From Streptomyces chromofuscus (GTDB lineage Bacteria; Actinomycetota; Actinomycetes; Streptomycetales; Streptomycetaceae), in contig NZ_CP063374.1 of NCBI RefSeq assembly GCF_015160875.1, forward strand, positions 5,707,501-5,771,500: a stretch of DNA of 64,000 nucleotides. Direction: 5' to 3'. Below the pieces are notes generated by a model, which was given only the letters and a program-made list of their open reading frames with translations, did no database searches and had not been told where the DNA came from. Position numbers and translations under genes: made by a program. This document shows, one piece after another, positions 18,396-29,160 of this stretch (the stretch's first letter is position 1; each line of letters opens with the position of its first letter).

Positions 18396-19499
18396 GTGTG
18401 GTTCCCCCATCGTCACGCCCCCGACGACCCCGCACGGCAGACCGGCCCGGCCCCCGCGCCACCCCGTCCGGCACCGCCCCTGCGCCCGCACCAGCCCGAG
18501 CAGGCCGGTGTCTACGACTGGCAGCAGGACGCCGAGTGGCCGCAGCAGCCCCCAGCGGCACCCCGGCAACCCCAGCCGCAACCCCGGCCGGCGGCGCCGC
18601 GGAACATCGGCATGGACCTGTGGCGGAGGATGCCCCTCGACGGGGAGGAGAGCGCCGACTTCCCGCCGAGGCCGCCTACGGGCGGGCTGTCGTACCGCCC
18701 CGACACCGTGTGCGACGGCTGGTCGACGCACGCCCTCGACCTGCGGCTGGCCTCGGTCCGCGGCCAGCAGCACCGCTGGGACGGACGCCCACGCGAGGAC
18801 GACGCCGCGGCGGCCTGGGACCCGACCACCGGAGCCGTGGTGATCGCCGTCGCCGACGGGGTGTCCGACGCCCGCCAGCCGCACATCGGCTCCCAACTGG
18901 CCTGCCGCAGCACGGTCGACGAGCTGCTCTCCCAGGTGCGGGCGGGCGGCGGCTTCGTCACGGACTGGCAGAAACTGCTGTCCACCGTCCACTGGCAGCT
19001 GCGCGAACAGGCCGGCCGTCTGCTGCGCACCCCGGACGCCGGGGTGGCGGAGACGGCCGACCTGCTGGCCACCACCCTGGTCGCCGGGGTGGCCACGCCC
19101 ACCCAGGACGGCGTCCAGGTCGCCCTGCTGTCGGTGGGCGACTCCGGGGTCTGGCAGATCAAGCACGAGGAGCTCTACCCGATGCTCGGCGGCAAGACGC
19201 CCGGCTCCGACGGGCTGCTCTCCTCGGCCGTGCAGCCGCTGCCGTACGTCCCCGCCGACTTCCGCCCGCTCGAGTTCACGCTGGAACCGGGCAGCGTCCT
19301 GCTCGTCGGCACCGACGGCTTCGGCGACCCGGTCGGCGACGGACGCGGCGTGGTCGGCCGGCTCTTCGCCGACCAGCTGCGCCGGCCCGTACCACCGCTG
19401 GGCTTCGCGCACCTGCTCGACTTCTCCCGGGAGACCTTCGACGACGACCGGACCCTGATCGCCCTGTGGCCCCGCGACCGTGAACGGACGGAGCCATGA
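18396..19499 (+). CDS. PP2C-type serine/threonine phosphatase (TerY-P triad)
   Basis: 367 residues: a Pro/Gln-rich disordered N-terminus (1-100), then a PP2C domain (about 105-362). Metal-binding and core motifs are present: RPREDDAAA (Asp136), AVADGVSDA (Asp154), LLSVGDSGVW (248-250), LLVGTDGFGD (Asp307) and DDDRTLIAL (349-356). It should remove phosphate from Ser/Thr residues set by the neighbouring kinase, probably on the vWA or SPFH partners. GTG 18396 begins one base after the TerY stop; an ATG 70 codons further in would still keep the whole domain. The kinase ATG overlaps its stop. Confidence 0.87.
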   Translation: MWFPHRHAPDDPARQTGPAPAPPRPAPPLRPHQPEQAGVYDWQQDAEWPQQPPAAPRQPQPQPRPAAPRNIGMDLWRRMPLDGEESADFPPRPPTGGLSYRPDTVCDGWSTHALDLRLASVRGQQHRWDGRPREDDAAAAWDPTTGAVVIAVADGVSDARQPHIGSQLACRSTVDELLSQVRAGGGFVTDWQKLLSTVHWQLREQAGRLLRTPDAGVAETADLLATTLVAGVATPTQDGVQVALLSVGDSGVWQIKHEELYPMLGGKTPGSDGLLSSAVQPLPYVPADFRPLEFTLEPGSVLLVGTDGFGDPVGDGRGVVGRLFADQLRRPVPPLGFAHLLDFSRETFDDDRTLIALWPRDRERTEP

Positions 19500-21190
19500 C
19501 GACGACGGTGTCATGGGTCCGGCCGGACCAGCTCGGCGACTACACCGCGCACGGCCTGGGCGCCGGCGGGCAGGGCAAGGTGTACGCCGTGCCCAGTCCG
19601 CCGGGCCGGTTCCAGGGCGAGTACCTCGCCTACAAGGAGTACCTGCCCGCCATCGCCTACGACGCCGACGTCCTGCACGACATGGTGGTGCTGCGCGACC
19701 TGCTGAGCCCCACCGACCGCACCCTGCTGGACAACCGGCTGACCTGGCCCCGCGCCATGGTGTACACCGGCCGGCCACCGCAACGGCTGCCGCCCTCGCA
19801 GAACGCGGGGATGCGCGTGGTCGGCTTCCTGATGCCGCGGGTGGCACGGGCGTACGAACTGCACAGCCCGAACCTGTCGGAGGTGAAGCTCCAGGCCCTG
19901 GAGTTCCTGCTCAACGACGACGGCTACGCCGCCCGGATCGGCCTGCACGTCGACGACCGGCAGCGGCTCGCGCTGCTGCACGACCTGGCCCGCACCCTGG
20001 ACCGGCTGCACCACAACGCGGTCACGGTGGGCGACCTGTCGCCGAAGAACATCCTGTTCACGCTGGCCGGCACGCCCAAGTGCCTGCTGATCGACTGCGA
20101 CTCGATGCGCTACCGGGGCCGGGACGTGATGGACCAGGTCGAGACCACCGGCTGGGAGGCGCCGGAGCCCGCGAAGGCCACGACGGCCTCCGACTCCTGG
20201 AAGTTCGCCCTGGTCGCCGCGCGGGTCTTCAACCGCGACCACGACAGCACGGACCTCGCACCGCTGCGCGCCGTCTCCACCGAGCTGGCCAACCTCGCCT
20301 CGCGCGGCCAGACCCGGGACCCCGCGCGACGGCCCGCGATGGGGGAGTGGCTGACCGCGCTGGACCTGGCCGGACACCGGATGCGGCAGCGCCCGGCGGC
20401 GGCGTCCGCCCCCAACCCGAACCAGCCGCCGCGGCAACAGCCACTGCCACCGAACCCCGCACCCGACCCGAACCCGGCCCCGATCCCGGTCTGGACGCCG
20501 TCACAGCGGCCCCCGGCCCCCTCCGGAACCGGCGGCGGCGGTCTGGGCAAGGCGCTGGTGTCGCTGCTGCTGGTGATCGCGGGCGTGTGGGCGGCCGCGG
20601 AGCACGGGCCGGAACTCGTGGACTCGCTGCCGTTCGGTTCGGGGCTGACGACGACGGACGACCCGTCCGTCCGGTCAGCCCCCGGCAGCGGTTCGGACGA
20701 ACCCGAGGACACGCAGGCCACGCAGGGCGCGCAGTCGGAACCGGAACCGGCCCCGGAGCACCTGGCCGAGGCCCCCGGCGCGTCCGTGGACTACTCCCGG
20801 GCGGCCGACGAACCGCGGGCCCCGGAAGTGGCGGACATGTTCGCCCACTTCTACGGCGCCATCAACAACCGCGACTACGACAAGGCGCTCGGCCACTACG
20901 ACCCCGCCACCGCCACGGTCGACCTCGACTCCGCCGCCAGCCGCCGCAAGTGGAAGGAGGTCATGGCCACCACCCGGGAGTCGGACATCGCCCTGACGGC
21001 CGTACGCGACTCCGGCGACTTCACCCTCGCCACGGTCACCTTCCGCAGCCACCAGGACCCCGGCTACGGCCCCGCCGGCGACGAGAACAGCACCTGCACG
21101 GACTGGACCATCACCTACCAACTCACCGACACGGCCGGCTACCGCATCTTCAAGGCCCCGAAGGAGGGGGTGAGCCACTCCCCGTGCTGA
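19496..21190 (+). CDS. Membrane-anchored Ser/Thr protein kinase (TerY-P triad)
   Basis: 564 residues. Kinase domain 10-290: glycine loop GLGAGGQGKVY (20-30), catalytic Lys47 in LAYKEYL, catalytic loop VGDLSPKNILF with Asp180, and the metal motif as DCD (200-202) in place of DFG. This is the divergent pattern of TerY-P kinases. A Pro-rich juxtamembrane stretch (300-345) precedes one transmembrane helix (about 351-367), an acidic linker and an extracytoplasmic domain. That domain looks NTF2-like (VADMFAHFYGAINNRDYDKA) and has two Cys (ENSTC and the C-terminal Cys). It likely senses an envelope signal and phosphorylates the cytoplasmic partners. ATG 19496 overlaps the phosphatase stop (ATGA), with GGAG upstream. 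Confidence 0.87.
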   Translation: MTTTVSWVRPDQLGDYTAHGLGAGGQGKVYAVPSPPGRFQGEYLAYKEYLPAIAYDADVLHDMVVLRDLLSPTDRTLLDNRLTWPRAMVYTGRPPQRLPPSQNAGMRVVGFLMPRVARAYELHSPNLSEVKLQALEFLLNDDGYAARIGLHVDDRQRLALLHDLARTLDRLHHNAVTVGDLSPKNILFTLAGTPKCLLIDCDSMRYRGRDVMDQVETTGWEAPEPAKATTASDSWKFALVAARVFNRDHDSTDLAPLRAVSTELANLASRGQTRDPARRPAMGEWLTALDLAGHRMRQRPAAASAPNPNQPPRQQPLPPNPAPDPNPAPIPVWTPSQRPPAPSGTGGGGLGKALVSLLLVIAGVWAAAEHGPELVDSLPFGSGLTTTDDPSVRSAPGSGSDEPEDTQATQGAQSEPEPAPEHLAEAPGASVDYSRAADEPRAPEVADMFAHFYGAINNRDYDKALGHYDPATATVDLDSAASRRKWKEVMATTRESDIALTAVRDSGDFTLATVTFRSHQDPGYGPAGDENSTCTDWTITYQLTDTAGYRIFKAPKEGVSHSPC

Positions 21191-21197
21191 GCCCGGC

Positions 21198-21875
21198 TCA
21201 CCCGCCGAACGCCAGCGTCTTCAGCTGGTCCACCGATCGCACCAGCAATGACTGACGTCCCGTCACCACCAAGCCTTGGGCACGCCATTGCTCCAGCACC
21301 CGGCTCACCGTGCGCCGGGACGTGAGCAGCAGGCCCGCGAGGTCGTCCTGGGACAGGGGGAGCGCGATCCGGCGGCCGGCGCCGTCGGGCTCCGGCTCGC
21401 CGCAGCGTTCGACCAGGTCCAGCAGGAGGGCGGCGAGCCGGGCGGGCACCGGCTCGGTGATGCCGGTGCGCTGGGCGTCGGCCTCGCGCAGCCGCTGCGA
21501 CAGCGTCTGCCCCAGCGCCGCCGCGACGGACGGCCGGGACCGGGCGTACCCGTGGAAACGGGCCGCCGTCAGCTGGAGCACCTCGGCCGCGGTGGCCGTC
21601 AGCAGCGACGCCGAGCGGCGCCGGGCCTCCAGACCGGCCTGTTCACCGAGGAGTTCGCCCGGTCCGCGCAGGGCGAGCAGGGCGCGGTAGCCGGCGTGCG
21701 ACTGGGCGACCACCTTGATCCAGCCGCCGAGCAGCACGACCAGATGGTCGGAGTCGTCGCCCTGGGCCAGCAGCGTCCGGTCCGCCGGCAACGACACCCG
21801 GGTGCCCGACCGCTCCAGCAGTGCCCGGTCGGCCGGGTCGAGCGCCTCCCAGAAGGAGGCGGGCCGGTGACCCAC
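21198..21875 (-). CDS. Crp/Fnr-family cyclic-nucleotide-binding regulator
   Basis: 225 residues. The N-terminal cNMP-binding barrel (about 10-130) shows DSDHLVVLLGGWIKVV and a phosphate-cassette-like GELLGEQAGLEARRRSAS; Glu78 and Arg87-Ser88 match the residues that hold cyclic nucleotide in CRP. The C-terminal winged helix (about 145-215) reads LSQDDLAGLLLTSRRTVSRV. GTG 21875 lies two bases after the stop of the Pycsar-like effector gene, so the two are translationally coupled. It ends seven bases from the convergent kinase stop. It probably reports cyclic-nucleotide level to transcription, or holds the effector in check; targets are unknown. Confidence 0.85.
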   Translation of the reverse strand: MGHRPASFWEALDPADRALLERSGTRVSLPADRTLLAQGDDSDHLVVLLGGWIKVVAQSHAGYRALLALRGPGELLGEQAGLEARRRSASLLTATAAEVLQLTAARFHGYARSRPSVAAALGQTLSQRLREADAQRTGITEPVPARLAALLLDLVERCGEPEPDGAGRRIALPLSQDDLAGLLLTSRRTVSRVLEQWRAQGLVVTGRQSLLVRSVDQLKTLAFGG

Positions 21876-21877
21876 GG

Positions 21878-22375
21878 CTACCGGCCCAGCAGCCAAGCGA
21901 GCACGACGACCACCACACCGGCGACGGCGAGCAGCAGCGACTGCCGCACCCGCTGCTGCTTGGCCCAGATGACCCGGCTCATGTCGACCAGCTGACGGCT
22001 CAGCGGGCCGAGCGCGGAGGTGTTGCCGAGCTTCTCGGCCAGACGGTCGGGCTCCCAGTGCCGCAGATCCCCGAAGTACACGAAGTTCTGCTGCCAGTCG
22101 TGCCCCTGCGCCGTACCCAGTCGCGGGCTGACGACGGAGACGGCCGCGAGCGCCGCGAGCCCGAGCAGGCCGGCGCCCAGCCAGAAGAGCACGGTCGGGA
22201 ACGTGCCGTCCAACTCGCCCAGCCGGTACCGGGACCCGGAGAACGCGATGATCGCGCCCAGCGCGGCCGACTCCAACGTCAGCGCGAACCCGGCCTTCGC
22301 GTCCACCTTGCCGGTCCAGTCGGTCAGCGCCGCATGAATCCGCCAGGCCGTCTCCACGGCATCCGTCTCCGCCAT
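21878..22375 (-). CDS. Pycsar-effector-like transmembrane protein (PycTM/DUF5706 type)
   Basis: 165 residues with the layout of the Pycsar effector family. An N-terminal helix with DWTGKVDAKAGFALTLES leads into TM1 (about 27-46), TM2 (about 62-83) follows, then a soluble segment QQNFVYFGDLRHWEPD and QLVDMSRVIWAKQQ, and TM3 (about 146-163). In Pycsar phage defence, a cCMP or cUMP signal makes such proteins damage the membrane. ATG 22375 is used; a TTG three codons earlier is less likely. The gene directly precedes the cNMP-binding regulator. A class III cyclase gene lies about 8.4 kb away, beyond the convergent cassette. The family call is by motif pattern only. Confidence 0.72.
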   Translation of the reverse strand: MAETDAVETAWRIHAALTDWTGKVDAKAGFALTLESAALGAIIAFSGSRYRLGELDGTFPTVLFWLGAGLLGLAALAAVSVVSPRLGTAQGHDWQQNFVYFGDLRHWEPDRLAEKLGNTSALGPLSRQLVDMSRVIWAKQQRVRQSLLLAVAGVVVVVLAWLLGR

Positions 22376-22512
22376 TGACCCCAACCCCCGTAGCTCCGCT
22401 GGACCGAGACTGCATCAGTGTGACCCCGACCGCCCACTCGCCAAACCTGCTCGGGCACATGGGGGGCCGATCCCGCCGTGCGGTCGCTGGGAATCGGATG
22501 TGCGAGTTCGGG

Positions 22513-23070
22513 TCAAGCAGCCCCGGCCCACTGTCGCAGCGCCGCCTTGCTCTCGAAGTCGGCCACGTTCTTGTCGATCGGGTCGTCCGTGTACTGGTGG
22601 AAGCGCCACTTCGCCTTGATGCGGGGCTTGCCCGCCGTGACGTAGTCGGCGATCCACAGGCCGTCGCCCGCGTACGACGTCGTGTCGACGGTCAGCCAGT
22701 AGGTGCGGTTGCAGTAGAGGATCACCCGGTTGTCCGGCCGCAGTTCCTTCACCTTGCGGATGAAGCGGTCCTTCTCCGCGTTGCTCGCGTGCGTCCCGTC
22801 ACCCGTGGTCTCCCAGTCGACGGCGAGGATGTCGCCCGCCCGTTCCGGGGCCTTGCCGACGAAGTACTCGGCCTGGGCCGTGAGGTTGCCGGGCCAGAGG
22901 AAGTGGTAGAAGCCGACGACGAGTCCGGCGTCCCGGCCGCGCTTGGTCTGGGCGGCCAGTTTCGGGTTGACGTAGGAACGGCCCTCCGTCGCCTTGACGA
23001 AGACGAAGGAGAGGCCCTCGGTGTCGTAGGTGGTGGACTGGTAGGAGCTGACGTCGATGCCACGCAGCAT
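22513..23070 (-). CDS. GH25-type lysozyme (muramidase) without signal peptide
   Basis: 185 residues covering just a GH25 catalytic barrel: GIDVSSYQ (Asp6), VFVKATEG, GLVVGFYHFLWPG and ILAVDWETTG (Asp85 and Glu87, the catalytic acid pair region). It should cleave the MurNAc-GlcNAc bond. ATG 23070 follows GGGAG with six bases between; no upstream in-frame start gives a signal peptide. Cytoplasmic or holin-like release is therefore implied, as with phage endolysins. It lies 137 bases upstream of the Pycsar-like gene on the same strand. The C-terminal end is conserved-looking and not truncated. Confidence 0.85.
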   Translation of the reverse strand: MLRGIDVSSYQSTTYDTEGLSFVFVKATEGRSYVNPKLAAQTKRGRDAGLVVGFYHFLWPGNLTAQAEYFVGKAPERAGDILAVDWETTGDGTHASNAEKDRFIRKVKELRPDNRVILYCNRTYWLTVDTTSYAGDGLWIADYVTAGKPRIKAKWRFHQYTDDPIDKNVADFESKAALRQWAGAA

Positions 23071-23210
23071 GGGGACTCCCGGATGTTGCCGTGGGGGGAC
23101 GGGAGTTGATGATTCCCCTTCGCGGCGCCGGGAACGCCTCGGCCGGCGCTCGATGACGTTCACCACCGGTCCGTCGCACGTCTTCCCGTCGTGCCACGTC
23201 CAGCGACCGG

Positions 23211-23246
23211 CGCCGGGGGCGAGCCCATGCGTGCTCGCCCCCGGCG
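23211..23246 (-). terminator. Terminator after the sdaA operon
   Basis: Perfect 14-bp stem CGCCGGGGGCGAGC / GCTCGCCCCCGGCG with an eight-base loop, 70 bases past the sdaA stop and before the GH25 gene on the same strand. Confidence 0.85.
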
Positions 23247-23316
23247 TCGCGTGTCGACCACCCGGCGCATTGAACGTGATGTTCCGTCAGAAACAGTACG
23301 CGGCCGGGCAGTTGCC

Positions 23317-24684
<1,368 letters not shown>

Positions 24685-24712
24685 GCTGACTCCTTGGGAC
24701 GGGGGTGGTGCG

Positions 24713-24740
24713 GTGGGCTCCACGCCGGTGTGGAGCCCAC
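24713..24740 (-). terminator. Hairpin between glyA and sdaA (possible attenuator or RNA-stability element)
   Basis: Perfect 11-bp stem GTGGGCTCCAC / GTGGAGCCCAC with loop GCCGGT, starting 9 bases after the glyA stop and ending 28 bases before the sdaA start. It could reduce sdaA read-through or protect the upstream message. Confidence 0.7.
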
Positions 24741-24749
24741 GGTCGGTCA

Positions 24750-26012
<1,263 letters not shown>

Positions 26013-26026
26013 CTCGCTACGACTCC

Positions 26027-26404
26027 TCAGCCGGCGGTGTGGGCGGCGTACTCGTCGGCGGAGAGCAGCTCGGCCGGCTCCTCCGCGATGCGCACCTTGA
26101 ACAGCCAGCCGCCCTCGAAGGGGGCGGAGTTCACCAGGGACGGGTCGTTCACCACGTCCTCGTTGATCTCGGTGACCTCACCGGTGACCGGGGAGTAGAG
26201 GTCGCTGACCGACTTGGTCGACTCCAGCTCGCCGCAGGTCTCGCCCGCGGTCACCTGGGAGCCCACCTCGGGGAGCTGGGCGTAGACGACGTCACCGAGG
26301 GCGTTCGCGGCGAACTCGGTGATGCCGACCGTCGAGACGCCGTCCTCGGCGGCCGACAGCCACTCGTGCTCCTTGCTGTAGCGCAGCTGCTGGGGGTTGC
26401 TCAT
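26027..26404 (-). CDS. gcvH: Glycine cleavage system H protein
   Basis: 125-residue lipoyl carrier of the glycine cleavage complex. The lipoylated lysine lies in GELESTKSVSDLYSPVTGEV (about residues 57-77), with the typical N-terminal RYSKEHEWLSA. It shuttles the aminomethyl group between GcvP and GcvT. It lies 109 bases after gcvT; CAGGAGAATTC just before the ATG is the ribosome-binding site. Standard length. Confidence 0.97.
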   Translation of the reverse strand: MSNPQQLRYSKEHEWLSAAEDGVSTVGITEFAANALGDVVYAQLPEVGSQVTAGETCGELESTKSVSDLYSPVTGEVTEINEDVVNDPSLVNSAPFEGGWLFKVRIAEEPAELLSADEYAAHTAG

Positions 26405-26513
26405 GGCCTGAATTCTCCTGTACGCGCGGGAGTGCTGGTGAATGGGGGACTGCTGGTACTGCCTGTGAGCAGGCGAAACGTGTGCCGGGTCACGGAGGGC
26501 CCGAGCCCAGTGT

Positions 26514-27632
26514 CTACTTCTGGCGCTTGTAGAACGGCAGCGCCACGACCTCGTACGGCTCGTGGGTGCCCCGGATGTCCACGCCGACGCCCGGCGTGCC
26601 CGGCGCCGCGTGCGCGGCGTCGACGTACGCCATCGCGATGGGCTTGCCCAGCGTGGGGGAGGGGGCGCCGGAGGTGACCTCGCCGATCACCTCGCCGCCG
26701 GCGACCACGGCGTACCCGGCGCGCGGGACGCGGCGGCCCTCGGCGACCAGGCCGACGAGGACGCGCGGCGGGCTGGCCTCCGCGCGGGCGGCGGCCTCGG
26801 CGAGGGCCTCGCGGCCGACGAAGTCGCCCTCCTTGTCGAACTTCACCACCCGGCCGAGCCCCGCGTCGAAGGGGGTGAGGGAGGTGGACAGCTCATGCCC
26901 GTACAGCGGCATGCCCGCCTCCAGGCGCAGGGTGTCCCGGCAGGACAGGCCGCACGGGACGAGGCCGGCGCCCGCGCCCGCCTCGGTCAGCGCCTCCCAC
27001 AACGCCACGGCGTGCTCCGGCTGCACGAACAGCTCGAAGCCGTCCTCGCCGGTGTACCCGGTGCGGGCGATCAGCGCCGGGACGCCCGCGACGGTGCCGG
27101 GCAGGCCGGCGTAGTACTTCAGTCCGTCGAGGTCGGCGTCGGTCAGCTGCTTGAGGATGCCGGGGGACTCGGGGCCCTGCACGGCGATCAGCGCGTAGGC
27201 GTCCCGGTCGTCGCGCACGGCGGCGTCGAAGCCCTCCGCGCGCTCCGTCAGGGCGTCCAGGACCGTCTGCGCGTTGCTCGCGTTGGCGACGACCATGTAC
27301 TCGGTCTCGGCGAGCCGGTAGACGATCAGGTCGTCGAGGATGCCGCCGTCCGCCCGGCAGATCATGGTGTAGCGGGCGCGGCCCACGCCGACGGAGGCGA
27401 TGTTGCCGACGAGCGCGTGATTGAGGAGCCGGGCCGCCTGCGGGCCGGTGACCGTGATCTCACCCATGTGCGACAGGTCGAACAGCCCGGCCTTCGTGCG
27501 CACCGCCAGGTGCTCGTCGCGCTCGGAGCCGTAGCGCAGGGGCATGTCCCAGCCGGCGAAGTCGGTCATGGTCGCGCCCAGCGAACGATGCAGGGCATCG
27601 AGCGCGGTGCGACGGGGTGCGGTGCTGCTCAT
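26514..27632 (-). CDS. gcvT: Aminomethyltransferase (glycine cleavage T protein)
   Basis: 372 residues, transferring the methylene group from aminomethyl-lipoyl GcvH to tetrahydrofolate. Seen: TALDALHRSLGATMTDFAGW, LSHMGEITVTGP, ARYTMICRADGGILDDL (folate-binding Asp region), ARTGYTGEDGFELF and SCRDTLRLEAGMPLYGHEL. ATG 27632 is chosen: GGGAGAA lies upstream and the conserved protein starts there. The in-frame sequence further upstream is riboswitch RNA, not coding. It leads the operon and is under control of the glycine riboswitch immediately 5'. Confidence 0.96.
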   Translation of the reverse strand: MSSTAPRRTALDALHRSLGATMTDFAGWDMPLRYGSERDEHLAVRTKAGLFDLSHMGEITVTGPQAARLLNHALVGNIASVGVGRARYTMICRADGGILDDLIVYRLAETEYMVVANASNAQTVLDALTERAEGFDAAVRDDRDAYALIAVQGPESPGILKQLTDADLDGLKYYAGLPGTVAGVPALIARTGYTGEDGFELFVQPEHAVALWEALTEAGAGAGLVPCGLSCRDTLRLEAGMPLYGHELSTSLTPFDAGLGRVVKFDKEGDFVGREALAEAAARAEASPPRVLVGLVAEGRRVPRAGYAVVAGGEVIGEVTSGAPSPTLGKPIAMAYVDAAHAAPGTPGVGVDIRGTHEPYEVVALPFYKRQK

Positions 27633-27667
27633 CGGTCGTTCTCCCAAGGCATGACGGCGAGGTCGTT

Positions 27668-27880
27668 CCTCCCCATCTGTCATCGGAACCTGAGAGGTTC
27701 GCCATGACCACCCCTGACGGACGGTGACCAGGACTTGCACCTTGGGTGGAGCCACTGCGGCAGCAGCCCGCTTTTCAGATGTGCCTCGCCCGCGCGGTAA
27801 CGGGGCCTGAGAGATTCAAGGGAGGGACTTGCTCCTTCGGCGTCCCAGTCACGACGTGCCTGGGAACTCTCCCGCGCGGA
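27668..27880 (-). ncRNA. Tandem glycine riboswitch controlling gcvT-gcvH-glyA(-sdaA)
   Basis: Read on the minus strand. Aptamer 1 has GGGAGAG (27873-27867), the core GCCGAAGGAGCAAG and AATCTCTCAGG, and ends near GGCACATCTGAAAAGC. Aptamer 2 has CCACCCAAGGTGCAAGTCC, AACCTCTCAGG and ends in GACAGATGGGGAGG. These are the conserved glycine-aptamer blocks, in the usual cooperative tandem order, ending about 35 bases before the gcvT start. Glycine binding should switch expression on. Whether control is by termination or by translation cannot be seen. Confidence 0.9.
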
Positions 27881-28139
27881 TTCAAGCGGCCGGTATGCAG
27901 TTGGCGCGCTCATCATTGCACGCATCACCGCGGGGCGGCAGGGGGATCTTTCACGGGGGACCTGCCACAGGGGGTGCACATGCCCACAGGAGGACACACA
28001 GCGTCCACAGGCGGGCACAGTGTGCTGTAGCAGGCCTGTTGCGGGAAGCGGACGGAAACGCGAGACGCCGCGTATTACGTTCTCTTTACACTCGACGGGG
28101 ACGGGAACTCGTGAACCGCCCCAGGGGAGGACGATCACG

Positions 28140-28808
28140 GTGAACAGGACCACGGCCTACGCGACCACCGCGGGCCTCGCACTGCCCGAGCAGCCGACCG
28201 CCCCGGCCCGGGAGGCGGGCGCCGCGCTGCCGTCCCCCGTGGTCCGCGACCTGCGCGAGCGCGCGGGCCGCAGCCCGCACGCCCTGCTCTTCGGCCCCCG
28301 CGACCTCGTCGTGATCACCGGCCTGCCGGGCAGCGGCAAGTCCACCCTGATGCGGCGGGCGGTCCGCGGCCGGCGCATCGACTCCCAGGACACCCGCGAC
28401 CGCTGGGACGGCCGTACGCCGCCCTGGCTGCCGTACGCGGTGTACCGCCCCCTCGTGCGCCTCGCGCACTACGCCGGCCTGCGCCGCGCCGTGCGTACCG
28501 GCGAGGGCGTCGTCGTCCACGACTGCGGTACGCAGGCCTGGGTGCGCGCCTGGCTGGCCCGCGAGGCCCGCCGCCGCGGCGGCACCCTGCACCTGCTGCT
28601 GCTCGACGTCACCGCCGAGCAGGCCCTGGCCGGCCAGCGCGAACGCGGCCGCGGCGTCTCGCGGTACGCGTTCCTGCGCCACCGCCGCGCCGCCGGCCGC
28701 CTGCTGCGGCGCACCGAACGCGGCGCCCTGCCGCGCGGCTGCGGCGCCGCGATCCTGCTCGACCGCGCGGCGGCCGACACGCTGACCCGCGTCGGCTTCA
28801 CGGGCTGA
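28140..28808 (+). CDS. P-loop kinase-like ATPase of unknown substrate
   Basis: 222 residues. An N-terminal 55-residue variable part precedes a zeta-toxin/gluconate-kinase-like P-loop fold: LVVITGLPGSGKSTLMRRAV (57-76; Walker A 61-68), RRIDSQDTRDRW, VVVHDCGTQAWVRAWLA and a lid-like Arg-rich region RGVSRYAFLRHRRAAGRLLR. This looks like a small-molecule or RNA-end kinase family; no substrate can be assigned. GTG 28140 has AGGGGAGG nine bases upstream. Its last codons and stop lie inside the first copy of a tandem repeat that continues downstream. Divergent from the gcvT riboswitch. Confidence 0.75.
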   Translation: MNRTTAYATTAGLALPEQPTAPAREAGAALPSPVVRDLRERAGRSPHALLFGPRDLVVITGLPGSGKSTLMRRAVRGRRIDSQDTRDRWDGRTPPWLPYAVYRPLVRLAHYAGLRRAVRTGEGVVVHDCGTQAWVRAWLAREARRRGGTLHLLLLDVTAEQALAGQRERGRGVSRYAFLRHRRAAGRLLRRTERGALPRGCGAAILLDRAAADTLTRVGFTG

Positions 28809-29160
28809 CCCCCACCGGACCGCGCGGTGGTGGCCTGCATGCTGGGCCGATGGGGTGTCACGGGCTGACAATCACCTGACCGCGCGGCGGGAGCACGCCG
28901 GGTCGCGTCGGCTTCACGGGCTGACCCCCACCGGACCGCGCGGTGGTGGCCTGCATGCTGGGCCGATGGGGTGTCACGGGCTGGCCATCACCTGACCGCG
29001 CGGCGGGAGCACGCCGGGTCGCGTCGGCTTCACGGGCTGACCCCCACCGGACCGCGCGGTGGTGGCCTGCATGCTGGGCCGATGGGGTGTCACGGGCTGA
29101 CAATCACCTGACCGCGCGGCGGGAGCACGCCGGGTCGCATCGGCTTCACGGGCTGACCCC
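28797..29160 (+). repeat. 116-bp tandem repeat, three copies, continuing the 3' end of the P-loop gene
   Basis: The block beginning GGGCTGACCCCCACCGG recurs at 28802, 28918, 29034 and (diverging soon after) 29150, a period of exactly 116 bases with near-identical copies. Each unit itself contains two related half-units, both starting CACGGGCTGAC and containing GACCGCGCGG. One half-unit forms the stem CCACCG / CGGTGG. The gene's final sense codons and TGA (TTCACGGGCTGA) are part of the repeat. Degenerate copies appear to continue to about 29275. No spacers, so not CRISPR. Confidence 0.9.
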
